NCBI RefSeq assembly: GCF_001577755.1
Contig: NZ_CP010776.1
Span: 62,001 to 126,000, forward strand
Length of the DNA stretch: 64,000 bases
Direction of reading: 5' to 3'
Source: Rufibacter sp. DG15C
GTDB lineage: Bacteria > Bacteroidota > Bacteroidia > Cytophagales > Hymenobacteraceae
Shown: positions 42,719 to 51,894 of the stretch, in pieces
How the letters are laid out: the number at the start of each line of letters is the position of its first letter
Position numbering within the stretch: the first letter of the stretch is position 1
The notes under the pieces: generated by a model
What the model was told of the DNA's origin: nothing
Databases searched by the model: none
The model's input: only the letters and a program-made list of their open reading frames with translations
Made by a program: the position numbers and the translations under genes

Positions 42719-43126
42719 TTAAGTAAGCATAGCCTTATAATAGGGAATCTCCCAAAATGGCATATACTCTGTCCAGTTGAGAAAGAAGGAGAAAAAGAAG
42801 TGTATCATGGGGGCAGATAGAAAACCCAGAATAAGGTATGACACTGTTTTACGGCTGTTCATCTTTAAGAGAAGAGGTGGCAGCAGCACGTTCATCAGCA
42901 TGGGTACAGGGTAATAAATCCACCAAGGTAAGCCGAAGTTAGCCCCGTACTTTCCAAATAGCATGCCTACCACCACTACCAACAGGGACAGGACAAAAAT
43001 CAATTGAAACTTACGTCTGTAGTCTCTTTGCCCTAAAGTCAGCCAGATGACCCAATGGAACAAAGCCAATGACGCAAGAATCATCCAAGGGAAATGCAAA
43101 TGGAAAGTGTCTTCAATTTCTATCAT
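42719..43126 (-). CDS. Small membrane protein, unknown
   Basis: A 135-residue protein with four hydrophobic helices (about 14-30, 42-58, 68-85 and 97-115). The first loop contains WVIWLTLGQRDYRRK. No family was recognised. It is transcribed divergently from the PAS-only protein gene. Confidence 0.7.
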   Translation of the reverse strand: MIEIEDTFHLHFPWMILASLALFHWVIWLTLGQRDYRRKFQLIFVLSLLVVVVGMLFGKYGANFGLPWWIYYPVPMLMNVLLPPLLLKMNSRKTVSYLILGFLSAPMIHFFFSFFLNWTEYMPFWEIPYYKAMLT

Positions 43127-43441
43127 CTTGCTTTACAGTATAGGTCTCCATACTCTCACTTTTGGCATATGTCTCTTCAATCAAATATTGAATTTATGCT
43201 ATGTAAAGCTACTCTAAATTTGGAGATACTCCCCTTGATAGCCTTCCTCAATATCATCTTCCCCCATTGAGTTATCTAATAAGGCCATCTGATTTTCAGC
43301 GTACCGCTCTATTCACCTGGCCTACAAAATATTTTTCTGGAATCTAGCGTGTGCAAAACATTTCTTACCATTTCAAGTTACATTTGAATCGAGTTAAAAA
43401 AAGCCTGTACACTCATTCTACCTGCATTATATTATTCTACA
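43127..43441. other. Divergent intergenic region
   Basis: A 315-bp AT-rich gap between the membrane-protein gene and the PAS-only gene. No palindrome, promoter box or small gene was recognised. Confidence 0.4.
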
Positions 43442-44683
43442 ATGGATTCTTATAAGCTTTTGGTCAACCTACCAGACACGGTTGTTTTTCTATCACCAGA
43501 CCTAACAGTATTGGATGCTACAGATGACTATCTTAAAGCAACCATGACCACCAGAGAGGAGCTTGTCGGGAAAGTCTTTCTCTCTATGTTCCCAGACAAT
43601 CCCACAGAGCTTGAGTCTATGAACCGGAAACTGGTGCTTGACTCGTTACTGAGGGCCCGTGATACCAAAGCCCCCGACTTCTTACCAACCATTCGGTATG
43701 ACATTCCAAAGCCAGAAACCAAAGGCGGCGGTTTTGAGGTGCGGTACTGGGAGGCCGTTCACAAGCCTGTATTAGACGCAAATGGGAATGTAGAATACCT
43801 TATCCAGAAAACCAGTGATGTGACCCAACGCGAGCGCGCCAAAAAAGCTGCTGAGTTAGAGGAGTTCAAGTACAAGTTTATCATGGATGCGCTGCCACAG
43901 CTCATTTATACCACAGACACGCAAGGCAAGGCTACCTTCTTTAACCAACGCTGGTACAGCTATACAGGCACCACTTTAGACGTTATAGAAAAAGGCAACT
44001 GGCAAGAATTCATTCACCCAGAGGATTTACCTAAATTCCAGGAGAAAACCGCCACAGCCCAACAAAACGGCACCGAGTTCCAGGCAGAGGTCAGGATAAA
44101 AAACAGCCGGGGCGCTTACCGCTGGTTCCTAACGCGCAGCATTCCCATGCGGGATGAGCAGAATGAGATATTACTCTGGGTAGGAAGCTCAGTAGACATC
44201 CATGAGACCCGCCAATTGGTGTTGGAGTTGGAGCAGTCTCATGAGCAAATGGTCCTTCTCTCTGACCAGGTACAGTCTGCCTATAGCAAGACCGAGGCAG
44301 AGCGCAGAATATTGGAGCGCTTGATCATGAAAGCACCCGTGTTCTTCTGCATTCTAAGGGGGCCTGAGCACCGGTATGAGTTGATCAATGAGAAATACCA
44401 AAGCTTAATGCCCAACAAGGACCTGTTAGGAAAATCTGTGGCTGAGGCTTTGCCAGAAGTGGCCGAGCAGGGCTTTGTGAAGATTCTGGACGAGGTGTAC
44501 ACCACAGGGAAGGATTTTGTGGCCGAAGGCATCTCTGTGATGCTGGACCGTTACAACAACGGCCAACCAGAAGAACTGCAACTCACCTTCATCTACCAGG
44601 CCATCTATGATGAGCAGCAGAAAATCACCGGCATCATGGTGTGCGGGTATGATCTAGCGGAAGCAGGGAAGAAATCCTCATAA
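43442..44683 (+). CDS. PAS-repeat sensor protein without kinase
   Basis: A 413-residue soluble protein of three PAS-like domains: residues ~5-133, ~145-270 (PAC end RGAYRWFLTRSIPM...WVGSSVDIHE) and ~300-408, joined by coiled coils. There is no kinase, cyclase or DNA-binding domain, so it must act through a partner. The next gene, 55 bp downstream, encodes a CZB-like protein, a class usually tied to chemotaxis or diguanylate cyclase sensors. The sequence may be the remnant of a larger kinase, but it ends cleanly at a stop. Confidence 0.85.
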   Translation: MDSYKLLVNLPDTVVFLSPDLTVLDATDDYLKATMTTREELVGKVFLSMFPDNPTELESMNRKLVLDSLLRARDTKAPDFLPTIRYDIPKPETKGGGFEVRYWEAVHKPVLDANGNVEYLIQKTSDVTQRERAKKAAELEEFKYKFIMDALPQLIYTTDTQGKATFFNQRWYSYTGTTLDVIEKGNWQEFIHPEDLPKFQEKTATAQQNGTEFQAEVRIKNSRGAYRWFLTRSIPMRDEQNEILLWVGSSVDIHETRQLVLELEQSHEQMVLLSDQVQSAYSKTEAERRILERLIMKAPVFFCILRGPEHRYELINEKYQSLMPNKDLLGKSVAEALPEVAEQGFVKILDEVYTTGKDFVAEGISVMLDRYNNGQPEELQLTFIYQAIYDEQQKITGIMVCGYDLAEAGKKSS

Positions 44684-44738
44684 TTAAAAGCAGCAAGTAG
44701 GTGTCTATACCATCACGCATCCGTTCATACCCAACCCT

Positions 44739-45083
44739 ATGGAGTTAGCTAAACTAGATTTTCAGCAGCTCAGGGTCAAACACATCTTTTTTAAATCAAA
44801 GGTGCGGACCGCTATTTATGGCGGAAGCTATGACAGTGGCTTTTTCCAGCATGGCAACCCCGTCACCCAGTGGTTCAACTCAACAGGCGTCTCCTACTTG
44901 AACGAGCCCGAGATGCAACAGCTCAACAGATTGCACAAATCCTTTTCTGTGCTGGCCGATGCGTTGATAAAGAAGTACCAAAGCGACCAAATTGACCAGG
45001 CCCATGAAGGCCTGGAGGAATTGAATGAAATCTCTGAGAAATTCCTAAGTACCCTTTCTGCGCTGGAAGAGCGGTACGCTTAA
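44739..45083 (+). CDS. CZB-like small sensor protein
   Basis: A 114-residue helical protein. KHIFFKSKVRTAIYGG, then HGNPVTQWFNSTG and LNRLHKSFSVLADAL follow the layout of chemoreceptor zinc-binding (CZB) domains, which place three His and one Cys on a helical bundle. Histidines are kept at the H-x-x-F and LHKSF positions, but the usual Cys of the CxLGxW motif is replaced (NPVTQW), so zinc binding may be lost or altered. It probably pairs with the PAS-only protein upstream. Confidence in the domain is moderate. Confidence 0.65.
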   Translation: MELAKLDFQQLRVKHIFFKSKVRTAIYGGSYDSGFFQHGNPVTQWFNSTGVSYLNEPEMQQLNRLHKSFSVLADALIKKYQSDQIDQAHEGLEELNEISEKFLSTLSALEERYA

Positions 45084-45102
45084 ATCAATTTCAGATCATT
45101 TT

Positions 45103-45150
45103 AAACCAAGAGAGGCTGCCTAATTAAAATTAGGCAGCCTCTCTTGGTTT
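45103..45150. terminator. Terminator after CZB-like gene
   Basis: Perfect 21-bp arms beginning AAACCAAGAGAGGCTGCC around TTAAAA, 19 bp after the stop. Confidence 0.9.
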
Positions 45151-45193
45151 ATTGGGTCTATGATTCTAGAAGTGTTTGCATTAGGTGCAAACA

Positions 45194-45229
45194 AAAAAGC
45201 CTCTCCACATTATTGTGAAGAGGCTTTTT
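45194..45229. terminator. Second hairpin terminator
   Basis: AAAAAGCCTCT and AGAGGCTTTTT around CCACATTATTGTGA, followed by a T run. It marks the edge of the native chromosome next to the putative attachment site. Confidence 0.75.
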
Positions 45230-45239
45230 CAAACTAACC

Positions 45240-45260
45240 GTGATCCCGCTGGGATTCACA
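45240..45260 (-). other. tRNA 3'-end-like attachment site (att)
   Basis: GTGATCCCGCTGGGATTCAC, read on the minus strand, gives AATCCCAGCGGGATCAC: a T-arm 3' strand CCCAG followed by a seven-base acceptor strand CGGGATC and discriminator A. There is no anticodon or D arm, so it is not a tRNA gene. Short tRNA 3' ends next to a tyrosine recombinase are typical attL/attR cores. The intact tRNA was not found in the window. Confidence 0.45.
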
Positions 45261-45322
45261 TCTTATTCTTATACCCTTTTATCTCAGCCTGAACAGGGTT
45301 TTTATCTTCATGTGCCGTAGAT

Positions 45323-45366
45323 GTTACGTAAATTGCAAACTCATTCACCTACATTTGTGACGTAAA
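45323..45366 (+). promoter_or_regulatory. Direct repeat near integrase (possible arm sites)
   Basis: GTTACGTAAA (45323-45332) and GTGACGTAAA (45357-45366) are 34 bp apart immediately upstream of the integrase gene. They could be recombinase arm-binding sites or integrase operators; evidence is sequence similarity only. Confidence 0.35.
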
Positions 45367-45377
45367 CATAACAACCA

Positions 45378-46841
45378 GTGAAAACTTATACCATAAAAGC
45401 TATCATTCAGAAGATCAACACCAAAGGGTTAGCACCCCTATCAGTACAGTATACTTACGATAGGAAGAAAATACTTATACCAGTAGGCGTATCAGTACCG
45501 CCTTCCCACTTTGACGCCAAGAAGGGAATGATGATACCAAGCAAGCCTAACGCAGTCGATATAAACGATCACATAAGAAAGATAGAGAAGGTTATAGCCT
45601 ATGTAGCAAACTGCCTTTCGGAGCCTGTTAGAGAGTCTGTAAAGGAAGGATATTATATCAGGTTAGAAGAAGTCAAGCGAGAGGAAGAAGAGTCTGCTCA
45701 GAAGTTTAAAAAAGAAAAGCTTAATGCTAAGATAAGTGATGTTATAACACACTTTGACTTCACCGATGCAGTAGAAGAGAAGCAAAAGCATTTAGAGGGT
45801 TTGAAGAACGTAAACAAGAAGCTACAGGAGTTCAAAGGCAAAGGACTCTATGAGAATATAGAAGAGCAAGAGCAGTTCATAAAGTACCTCAAGGATTACC
45901 CTAACAAGTTCGACAAGAAGCAAGAGGACTATATCAAAAAAGATAACAAACAAAAAGACCAAATTCAATCTTGGGTTAACATCGTTTTAGAGTTCAGCAA
46001 AGAGACTAAGACTCCTCTCATTTTCTCTGAAATGAATGACGCTTTTTATACCGCCTATGCAGAGTACTTGCTTTATGTGAAGGATTACTACAACAGTACA
46101 TTAGGTACTGCCGTGAATCGTTTCAAGACTTTTCTGAACTATGTGCAGGTACAATATAATGTTGTGGTCAATCAAGCCTATAAAAAGTGGGAAAGGCTGG
46201 AAGATGAACCACCTGTTGTGTATCTGACAGTAGCAGATTTAAATAAGCTATACCATGAGTATAGAGAGTTGCCTGGTATTACACCTGCTAAAAAGAAGCT
46301 GATTGATACTATAGTGTTTCAAAATTTATGCGGATTCAGGTACTCAGATGTCAAAGCTTCTAACTGGACTGTTAAACAGGGTTATTTGATGGGATATCCT
46401 AAAAAACAGTATAAACTGAAAGCAGGCAAGAAGATAAAACCCTATATGATTCCATTTGAGTTAGATGAACGCATCGAAGAAATTCTCAAAAGGTATAAGT
46501 TTAATATGAATCATTACGCTGAGGCAACATTCAACCGAATGATGAAAGACCTAATGAAGGATTTTTTTGAACGCTATGAGCTTTATCAAGAAGAGGTATC
46601 ATACGTTAGATATAAATTCCATTCTCCAGTAAAGTTTAAAGCCCCAATGTATAAGCTCTTTTCTTCGCACAGTTGCAGGAAAGGATTTATCAACAAATGG
46701 GCAGCTATTCTTGGTGATGATGGTATTATGCAAATGTTAGGAAGTTCATCTATGAAGGAATTACAGCGCTATAAAGACAAGTCGCCAGAAAAGTTACTAT
46801 CAGATGTAAGAGCAAAATTATATTCTTATAAGAATGCATGA
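45378..46841 (+). CDS. Tyrosine recombinase / integrase
   Basis: A 487-residue tyrosine recombinase. N-terminal residues 1-100 form an arm-binding-type domain; a long charged helical region (105-200) precedes the core-binding and catalytic domains. Catalytic residues in order: R321 (GFRYSDV), H431 and R434 (SHSCRK) and the nucleophile Y465 (ELQRYKDKS). It should integrate and excise the surrounding element at a tRNA-like site. The stop codon is embedded in a perfect 23-bp inverted repeat. The gene starts 118 bp after the att-like sequence. Confidence 0.93.
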   Translation: MKTYTIKAIIQKINTKGLAPLSVQYTYDRKKILIPVGVSVPPSHFDAKKGMMIPSKPNAVDINDHIRKIEKVIAYVANCLSEPVRESVKEGYYIRLEEVKREEEESAQKFKKEKLNAKISDVITHFDFTDAVEEKQKHLEGLKNVNKKLQEFKGKGLYENIEEQEQFIKYLKDYPNKFDKKQEDYIKKDNKQKDQIQSWVNIVLEFSKETKTPLIFSEMNDAFYTAYAEYLLYVKDYYNSTLGTAVNRFKTFLNYVQVQYNVVVNQAYKKWERLEDEPPVVYLTVADLNKLYHEYRELPGITPAKKKLIDTIVFQNLCGFRYSDVKASNWTVKQGYLMGYPKKQYKLKAGKKIKPYMIPFELDERIEEILKRYKFNMNHYAEATFNRMMKDLMKDFFERYELYQEEVSYVRYKFHSPVKFKAPMYKLFSSHSCRKGFINKWAAILGDDGIMQMLGSSSMKELQRYKDKSPEKLLSDVRAKLYSYKNA

Positions 46842-46886
46842 ATGAAGAGAGGGTAGCCATCAACTACCCTCTCTTCATTCATGCAT
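46834..46886. terminator. 23-bp inverted repeat over integrase stop
   Basis: Perfect arms beginning ATGCATGAATGAAGAGAGGG around a seven-base loop; the integrase TGA (46839-46841) lies in the left arm. Probable terminator. Confidence 0.85.
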
Positions 46887-47075
46887 AATCCGTCATGACA
46901 TTTACCGCAATTCAAAAAAGTCTATTTTACCTATCCTCATTTCAGTGCCAGAATAATGCATCCTTCCCATTATTACATTTAGATTTTTATCCGACATGAT
47001 GATAAACAAACATTATCTATATATTATTTTTTTTATATTGTAAAGTATTTCACGACCTGCTATTCTGCTTAAAAT

Positions 47076-48230
47076 ATGCTATTATCTCAAAGCATTCAAG
47101 ATTTGATCAATAGAAAGACAAGCCGAATATTTTTTGATGATAAATGGATGTCTGTCTATGAGTTGAGTGAAATCTTCGATAGCCTAAGAAAACAGGAGGT
47201 AAAGAACGGACTCAATGAAGCAGAATTCTGCATGAGCGCTAAGAGAGAAAATGCATATAATTATATTGAGCGTTATCTCAAGAGTACCAATTACCCAGAA
47301 AACCTGATAGGTCAAGTTCAATACAGCAGAGAAAATAAGTTATCGTTAGATAGCTGGAAAGAAAACCAGATATATCAGAGAGCATTACTATTTTATGTAG
47401 ATCGATTAACGAAAAGGTTATCGCTTTCAGGTTATGAGCTTACACTCGCTACTGCTCCGATCGAGCATGTGCTACGTCTGGTAATAGATTTTAATGAAAA
47501 TGGTTATGAAACCATAGTGGTACCAAGAAGGCATACCTGGTCGGATGCTAATTTTGACAAATCAAAAATTAAGAAGAAAGCAGATTTCCTTACCATTGGA
47601 GACTATTACTGGGATCAGCTAAAGCCATTGGTTGCTGAATATGATGCCTCTGGCAACTTGCTTGGTTACTATTCCGAGTGCTTGGCATCGCCCATTCACA
47701 GTGCATTTAAGCACATTCCAGATTATTATTCTTCTCCATATAGCAGGGTGTTCGGGTGTTTTAAACCATACCTAATGAAATCACGCTTGATGTCATTGAA
47801 AGTTGTGGATGAATCTTTTTACCCGATGACAATCATAATACCTGAGGTGCAAAAGGTCAGTGCAAACGCAAAGGTAGGCGACACATGCTTTATTCAAGTT
47901 TTGGAAACATATCAAAAGGACGGCTTAATTATTGAATATGGTTCCGCTTCAGATGAAGAAACATCTTTCGAAGAATATTTGCTTTGGCAACTAAACAGAC
48001 ACTCCTTCTTAAAACACGAGCTCAAAAAAAACAGGTATTCATACGAACAAATGATAATTCAAAAAGAAGACCCTTCCTTTTTGGAACTATTAAAACAGTA
48101 TGGTCTTGCGTCTTCTCCACATGAATTAATGTTGCTGAATGAGCGAGAGGGCGAGCAAAACAATGGCATTATCACCAACAAGATTCTTAAGGCACAAAAT
48201 GCATTATTATATTCCAATCAAATAAATTAA
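47076..48230 (+). CDS. Unknown protein, first gene of island operon
   Basis: A 384-residue soluble protein with no recognised domain. It has long helical stretches, a central IPxxHTWSDANFDKSKIKKKADFLTIGDYYWD segment and a C-terminus with a short acidic motif. It is the first of three closely spaced genes (5- and 8-bp gaps) that end in a strong terminator, so the three products probably work together. Codon use is AT-biased like the rest of the island. A role in defence or element maintenance is possible but unproven. Confidence 0.75.
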   Translation: MLLSQSIQDLINRKTSRIFFDDKWMSVYELSEIFDSLRKQEVKNGLNEAEFCMSAKRENAYNYIERYLKSTNYPENLIGQVQYSRENKLSLDSWKENQIYQRALLFYVDRLTKRLSLSGYELTLATAPIEHVLRLVIDFNENGYETIVVPRRHTWSDANFDKSKIKKKADFLTIGDYYWDQLKPLVAEYDASGNLLGYYSECLASPIHSAFKHIPDYYSSPYSRVFGCFKPYLMKSRLMSLKVVDESFYPMTIIIPEVQKVSANAKVGDTCFIQVLETYQKDGLIIEYGSASDEETSFEEYLLWQLNRHSFLKHELKKNRYSYEQMIIQKEDPSFLELLKQYGLASSPHELMLLNEREGEQNNGIITNKILKAQNALLYSNQIN

Positions 48231-48235
48231 AAATT

Positions 48236-48685
48236 ATGGGGATTTTCGATTTCTTGAAATCTGAACCAATTACTTCGCCATATGGCAGGTTGCAGAAAGT
48301 AATGTTTCCTTCAACAAGCCACATTAGATATGAGAATGGTCATGAGGTCATTACACCTGCTACGGATAGTAGTGGACGCCATGTAGGGTGTAAAAGAGGC
48401 GTGAAAATAGAGCCTAATATTCAGGGTGGTGATGGATACACAATTACCATTTACAACATGGATGGTAATCATCCAGATTGGGGGAACAATGTCCAGATGG
48501 CTCCTAAACAAATGAAGATTATTAAAACTGAGGATAATAAAACTACATTACGTGGTTTTGGATCAGATGCATCTGGCTCCTCTTTCGCTGACTATGGAAT
48601 AGTGGTTTTCCATAGTGGTAATGACATCGAAAAGATTAGGCTCCAAATGTTGGATAGAGGTATTGAAATAGAATATTTAAAATAA
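48236..48685 (+). CDS. Unknown protein, second gene of island operon
   Basis: A 149-residue protein that looks beta-rich, with conserved-looking glycines (GYTITIYNMDG, GFGSDASGSSFADYGIVVFHSGND). No signal peptide or membrane helix. It begins five bases after the first operon gene and ends eight before the third. No family recognised; co-translation with its neighbours is the only clue to function. Confidence 0.72.
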   Translation: MGIFDFLKSEPITSPYGRLQKVMFPSTSHIRYENGHEVITPATDSSGRHVGCKRGVKIEPNIQGGDGYTITIYNMDGNHPDWGNNVQMAPKQMKIIKTEDNKTTLRGFGSDASGSSFADYGIVVFHSGNDIEKIRLQMLDRGIEIEYLK

Positions 48686-48693
48686 AAATAATC

Positions 48694-49182
48694 ATGTCCG
48701 ATTTTAATGTGATGAGAGCATCTTTACTTGCCAAAGGCGGGGAGGAAAATATTGCGAATGAAAAGTATAAAGAAGCAGTTGAAAACATTCTTGGATATTT
48801 TCAACTGAGAAACGAATTAGGGCTTAATGAGATAAGTTATCTGGATCAGCCCTGTTATTTCAATCTGGCAGCAGGGTACTTTCACTTGGGAAACCATGCT
48901 CAAGCGCTTTCGTATCTCGACCGTTTTGTGAAAAATGACAACAAGAACATACAAGCGTTGAAATTGCGCATGCAGGTAAATATGGAATTAGATCTTTTGG
49001 GCGATGCCATAAGAGATATTGATATGACATTATTATTAGATCCAAACGATGAAGAATTGCTCATGAACAAAGGCATTTGTTGCATTCGAAATGGAAATGC
49101 AGCAAATGCAAAGGATGCGTTTATAAAGGCTAAAAGCTTGGGAAATAAAGATGCGCAGTTCTATATCGACAAGTATTGCTAA
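48694..49182 (+). CDS. TPR-like protein, third gene of island operon
   Basis: A 162-residue helical-repeat protein. CYFNLAAGYFHLGNHAQALSYLDRFV and EELLMNKGICCIRNGNAANAKDAFIKAKSLG match the TPR spacing (W/L...G...Y...A...F...A...P), with at least three tandem repeats, and LLLDPNDEEL at the usual TPR turn. It is likely a protein-protein adaptor for the two preceding products. It is followed directly by a 12-bp-arm terminator. Confidence 0.78.
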   Translation: MSDFNVMRASLLAKGGEENIANEKYKEAVENILGYFQLRNELGLNEISYLDQPCYFNLAAGYFHLGNHAQALSYLDRFVKNDNKNIQALKLRMQVNMELDLLGDAIRDIDMTLLLDPNDEELLMNKGICCIRNGNAANAKDAFIKAKSLGNKDAQFYIDKYC

Positions 49183-49185
49183 AAT

Positions 49186-49218
49186 AAAAAAAGGCGGGAT
49201 ATCTTTCCGCCTTTTTTT
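49186..49218 (+). terminator. Terminator of three-gene operon
   Basis: AAAAAAAGGCGG / CCGCCTTTTTTT (12-bp arms, nine-base loop), starting four bases after the operon stop; ends in a T run. Confidence 0.9.
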
Positions 49219-49294
49219 ATTTTGTCTTCTTTGCTTGCGATTTACTTACCCTTCTTCCAAATTGGTAGTCCATATTTATAATAGAAACCGATCA

Positions 49295-50053
49295 TTAGGA
49301 AGCTTTGCTATTATTATCTCTTATTTTTACAATCTCTTTTATTAGGTCATCTGAGTTTCTGGATCTTAAAACTACATTTTTTCTAATTTCTTGTAGACTG
49401 CTTCGGTTATTGATATACTCTAACGTATACCCTTCATAATCCTTTGTGTGAATCCAAAGGCTAAGATTTTTATTTACTAATAAATGTTGAGAATTATCAT
49501 ATTGAAATCCATAATCATCAAAGTCTTTTGTAAACATAGTAGCTCGCTTTTTCCTTACGAGAGTCTTTAAGTCTCTAAGAGGTAGCTCGTTCAGTTCTTT
49601 AACATAACTTCTGATGGTTTGTTTTTCTTCCTTCGTAAAAGTATATCCTATCGATCCCATCTTAATCCAGAATAAGTCTCGATCAATTCCCAATCGACTG
49701 TATAGTTTTGAATACTGAAGCTTTGTTAAGTTATTCAGCCTTGGGCTAATTTCACCTTTAAAGGACTTACCTTCAATTACGTCTATTATTTCATCTTTGA
49801 AAAGCTCTCCGTACTTTGGATTTCTACTAATATCGAGAGGTTCTAACTGATACCATTGCTCTTTCCATTTAAAAAAGTAACAAGATGGGAAGGGAAAGCA
49901 AGCACTTGTGCGTACTAAATAGAAGGTAATTATCTCTCCACCGACAGTTTTAAAATCAAAAACTTCGTCTTTGGTATGAGAATCGAAAAATCTATCATCT
50001 TTTTCAGCAAGTTCAATATCCCAATCCTCATTTTGTGTACCTATTATTATCAT
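49295..50053 (-). CDS. Unknown island protein
   Basis: A 252-residue soluble protein without recognised domains. It is charged and mixed alpha/beta; the C-terminal half has YTLEYINNRSSLQEIRK and a helical tail (SDDLIKEIVKIRDNNSK). It is convergent with the three-gene operon and upstream, on the minus strand, is the serine recombinase. No motif suggests an enzyme. Confidence 0.65.
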   Translation of the reverse strand: MIIIGTQNEDWDIELAEKDDRFFDSHTKDEVFDFKTVGGEIITFYLVRTSACFPFPSCYFFKWKEQWYQLEPLDISRNPKYGELFKDEIIDVIEGKSFKGEISPRLNNLTKLQYSKLYSRLGIDRDLFWIKMGSIGYTFTKEEKQTIRSYVKELNELPLRDLKTLVRKKRATMFTKDFDDYGFQYDNSQHLLVNKNLSLWIHTKDYEGYTLEYINNRSSLQEIRKNVVLRSRNSDDLIKEIVKIRDNNSKAS

Positions 50054-50167
50054 TATTAGATTTTGCCAAAAATAAATTTATATTAATTATACTATATGTC
50101 TATTTCGTAGTTGATAGTCTTTTCATTTGCTACGAAATATAAGAACTATTCCTAAATCAGTTGCAAA

Positions 50168-50794
50168 CTATACTGACATACACTCTTTAACCTTACTAAT
50201 AGTAGACATCCCGCATCTACACAGTCTTTTAATTTCCGAGTAGCTCATACCTTGCCCTATGTACTTCTGAATGTCCTTATGTTTAGCCAAAAATTTATTA
50301 TTGCTTTCAATTGTGCCGAACAGCCTGCCAGTGTGTAAGCCTTTACGCTTACGTTCTTGGATGCCACTTTTGATTCGTGCTGAAAGTTGTTCAGACTCAA
50401 GCCTCGCCAAGTCAGAGACAATCGTGACTATAAGTTTGGAGAAAATATCATCAGTAGGAATACCTGCATTTAGTGTAATGTTTAAGTTATGTATATAAAG
50501 CTTTATCCGCTGCTCTTCCAGTTGCTTAAGTAAGGTTAGTGTTTCATGGGTGTTTCTCCCCAAGCGTGAAATTTCGTGTACCATGATAGCTGCAACCTTA
50601 TTTTCTTTTACATACCTCAACATTGCCTGCAGCTGTAGCCGATCTTCCATTTTCTTAGAAAAGCCAGAAATCTTTTCGGAGAAGATTTTTACCACATGGA
50701 AGTTATTAACTTTCTTCAAGTCGTTCACTTGGCGTAACGTTGACTGCTCCTGAGTACTGACCCTTGTATATATAACCGATTCCATATTTTTCAT
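50168..50794 (-). CDS. Serine recombinase (resolvase/invertase family)
   Basis: A 208-residue recombinase. The nucleophile S13 is in YTRVSTQEQS, followed by the arginine cluster region ISRLGRN (about 87) and an E-x-x-x-x-x-R segment SARIKSGIQERKRKGLHTGR; a C-terminal helix-turn-helix (SYSEIKRLCRCGMSTISKVK) binds DNA. Such proteins invert or resolve DNA segments, or mediate element transfer. The frame starts at 50794; an ATG at 50785 is equally possible. It may help maintain or mobilise the island. Confidence 0.93.
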   Translation of the reverse strand: MKNMESVIYTRVSTQEQSTLRQVNDLKKVNNFHVVKIFSEKISGFSKKMEDRLQLQAMLRYVKENKVAAIMVHEISRLGRNTHETLTLLKQLEEQRIKLYIHNLNITLNAGIPTDDIFSKLIVTIVSDLARLESEQLSARIKSGIQERKRKGLHTGRLFGTIESNNKFLAKHKDIQKYIGQGMSYSEIKRLCRCGMSTISKVKECMSV

Positions 50795-50959
50795 TTTAAT
50801 ACTTTCACTCCTAATATAGCAAGTGCTAAATATGGAGTGATTTTAAATATAAAGTTTAAACCTGATTAGTATAAAAGCACGATATAGGAGTAATGATTAA
50901 TTGGGAGCACTAAGCTTTATCATTAACCTTTTTTTCCGTAAAATAAATTCTTCTATCAC

Positions 50960-51814
50960 TTAAATAGTCAGTTTCTCGGTAGCACCCTTATTCTGAACCA
51001 CTTTGTCCAATTCAAGGCTGTTCAGAATCTTCTCTATCTTGTATCTTCTCTTCTCAGCATTAGGCAGACCTTCTTTATATATCTCAAACTGCTCCACCTG
51101 CTGTGCGGAAATTTCAGAGCCTATGAAATGGAGGTTTTTTCTGAGGGCAGCCTTAGCTGTAGTACCCATACCCATAAAAGAATCGAAAACAACTGAAAAA
51201 GGTCCAGGGGCATATATATCAAGCAGTTTCATCGCCAACTCTGAAGAAAAGGTGGCTTTGTTAAGCTGATTTGAATAATCGTTATTGGGTGCCTCAATAA
51301 AGTTGAACAGGTTCTCGTAGTTATGCTGTCCTGTTCTCTTGTCCAATGAGACAACTTTCTTGTTCGTCTTGAAGGTCTTAAGCTCTTTTTTGCGGCAGAA
51401 CACATAGACCGTTTCTGTAATCCTGGTTAACCTGTTAGCTGACTTGTTGTTGGGCATTGCCTTGGGCTTCTTCCAGACTATTGTGTCGGCAACGGTGAAA
51501 GGAGTGTTTCTTATGATATCCGCTACCACCAAATGAATAAGTGCTGGGTTATCAGAGGAATAAGATAGGTTGTACAATACCACTCCGTTCGCTTTCAGTA
51601 TTCGGTGGTAAGCCTTGAATAATTTGATTGTCCATTTGATGTACTCGGTATCTGATTTAGAATCCTTGTATACATCGTACCTGCGGTTATGCTTGTCTGA
51701 TGCGCTGGGTCTACTTGAGTTATAAGGCGGTGAGGTCAAGACCAAGTCCACCTCTTTTTTCATCCTGCTCATCGTAACAAGAGCGTCCTCTATGAAAACT
51801 GTATTTAAAGTCAC
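50960..51814 (-). CDS. Beta-class DNA methyltransferase (orphan)
   Basis: A 284-residue S-adenosylmethionine-dependent DNA methyltransferase. Motif order is catalytic TSPPY (27-31) first and the SAM-binding FDSFMGMGTT (210-219) late, the beta-class arrangement. TSPPY rather than NPPY/DPPY suggests N4-cytosine methylation, though N6-adenine cannot be excluded. No restriction endonuclease is recognisable next to it, so it is an orphan or paired with the 126-residue unknown upstream. The recognition sequence is unknown. Confidence 0.9.
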   Translation of the reverse strand: MTLNTVFIEDALVTMSRMKKEVDLVLTSPPYNSSRPSASDKHNRRYDVYKDSKSDTEYIKWTIKLFKAYHRILKANGVVLYNLSYSSDNPALIHLVVADIIRNTPFTVADTIVWKKPKAMPNNKSANRLTRITETVYVFCRKKELKTFKTNKKVVSLDKRTGQHNYENLFNFIEAPNNDYSNQLNKATFSSELAMKLLDIYAPGPFSVVFDSFMGMGTTAKAALRKNLHFIGSEISAQQVEQFEIYKEGLPNAEKRRYKIEKILNSLELDKVVQNKGATEKLTI

Positions 51815-51894
51815 TATGTTAATGAATTTGTTTACCTGTGAATTTTAGGTTAGGCTTCCGCCTTATTAGATTTAGGTATTGTATAAAGTGACTA

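Noticed and set aside
45240-45260. A complete tRNA gene at the integration site
   Set aside because: Only the T-arm/acceptor-like 3' part is present; no anticodon or D arm was found.
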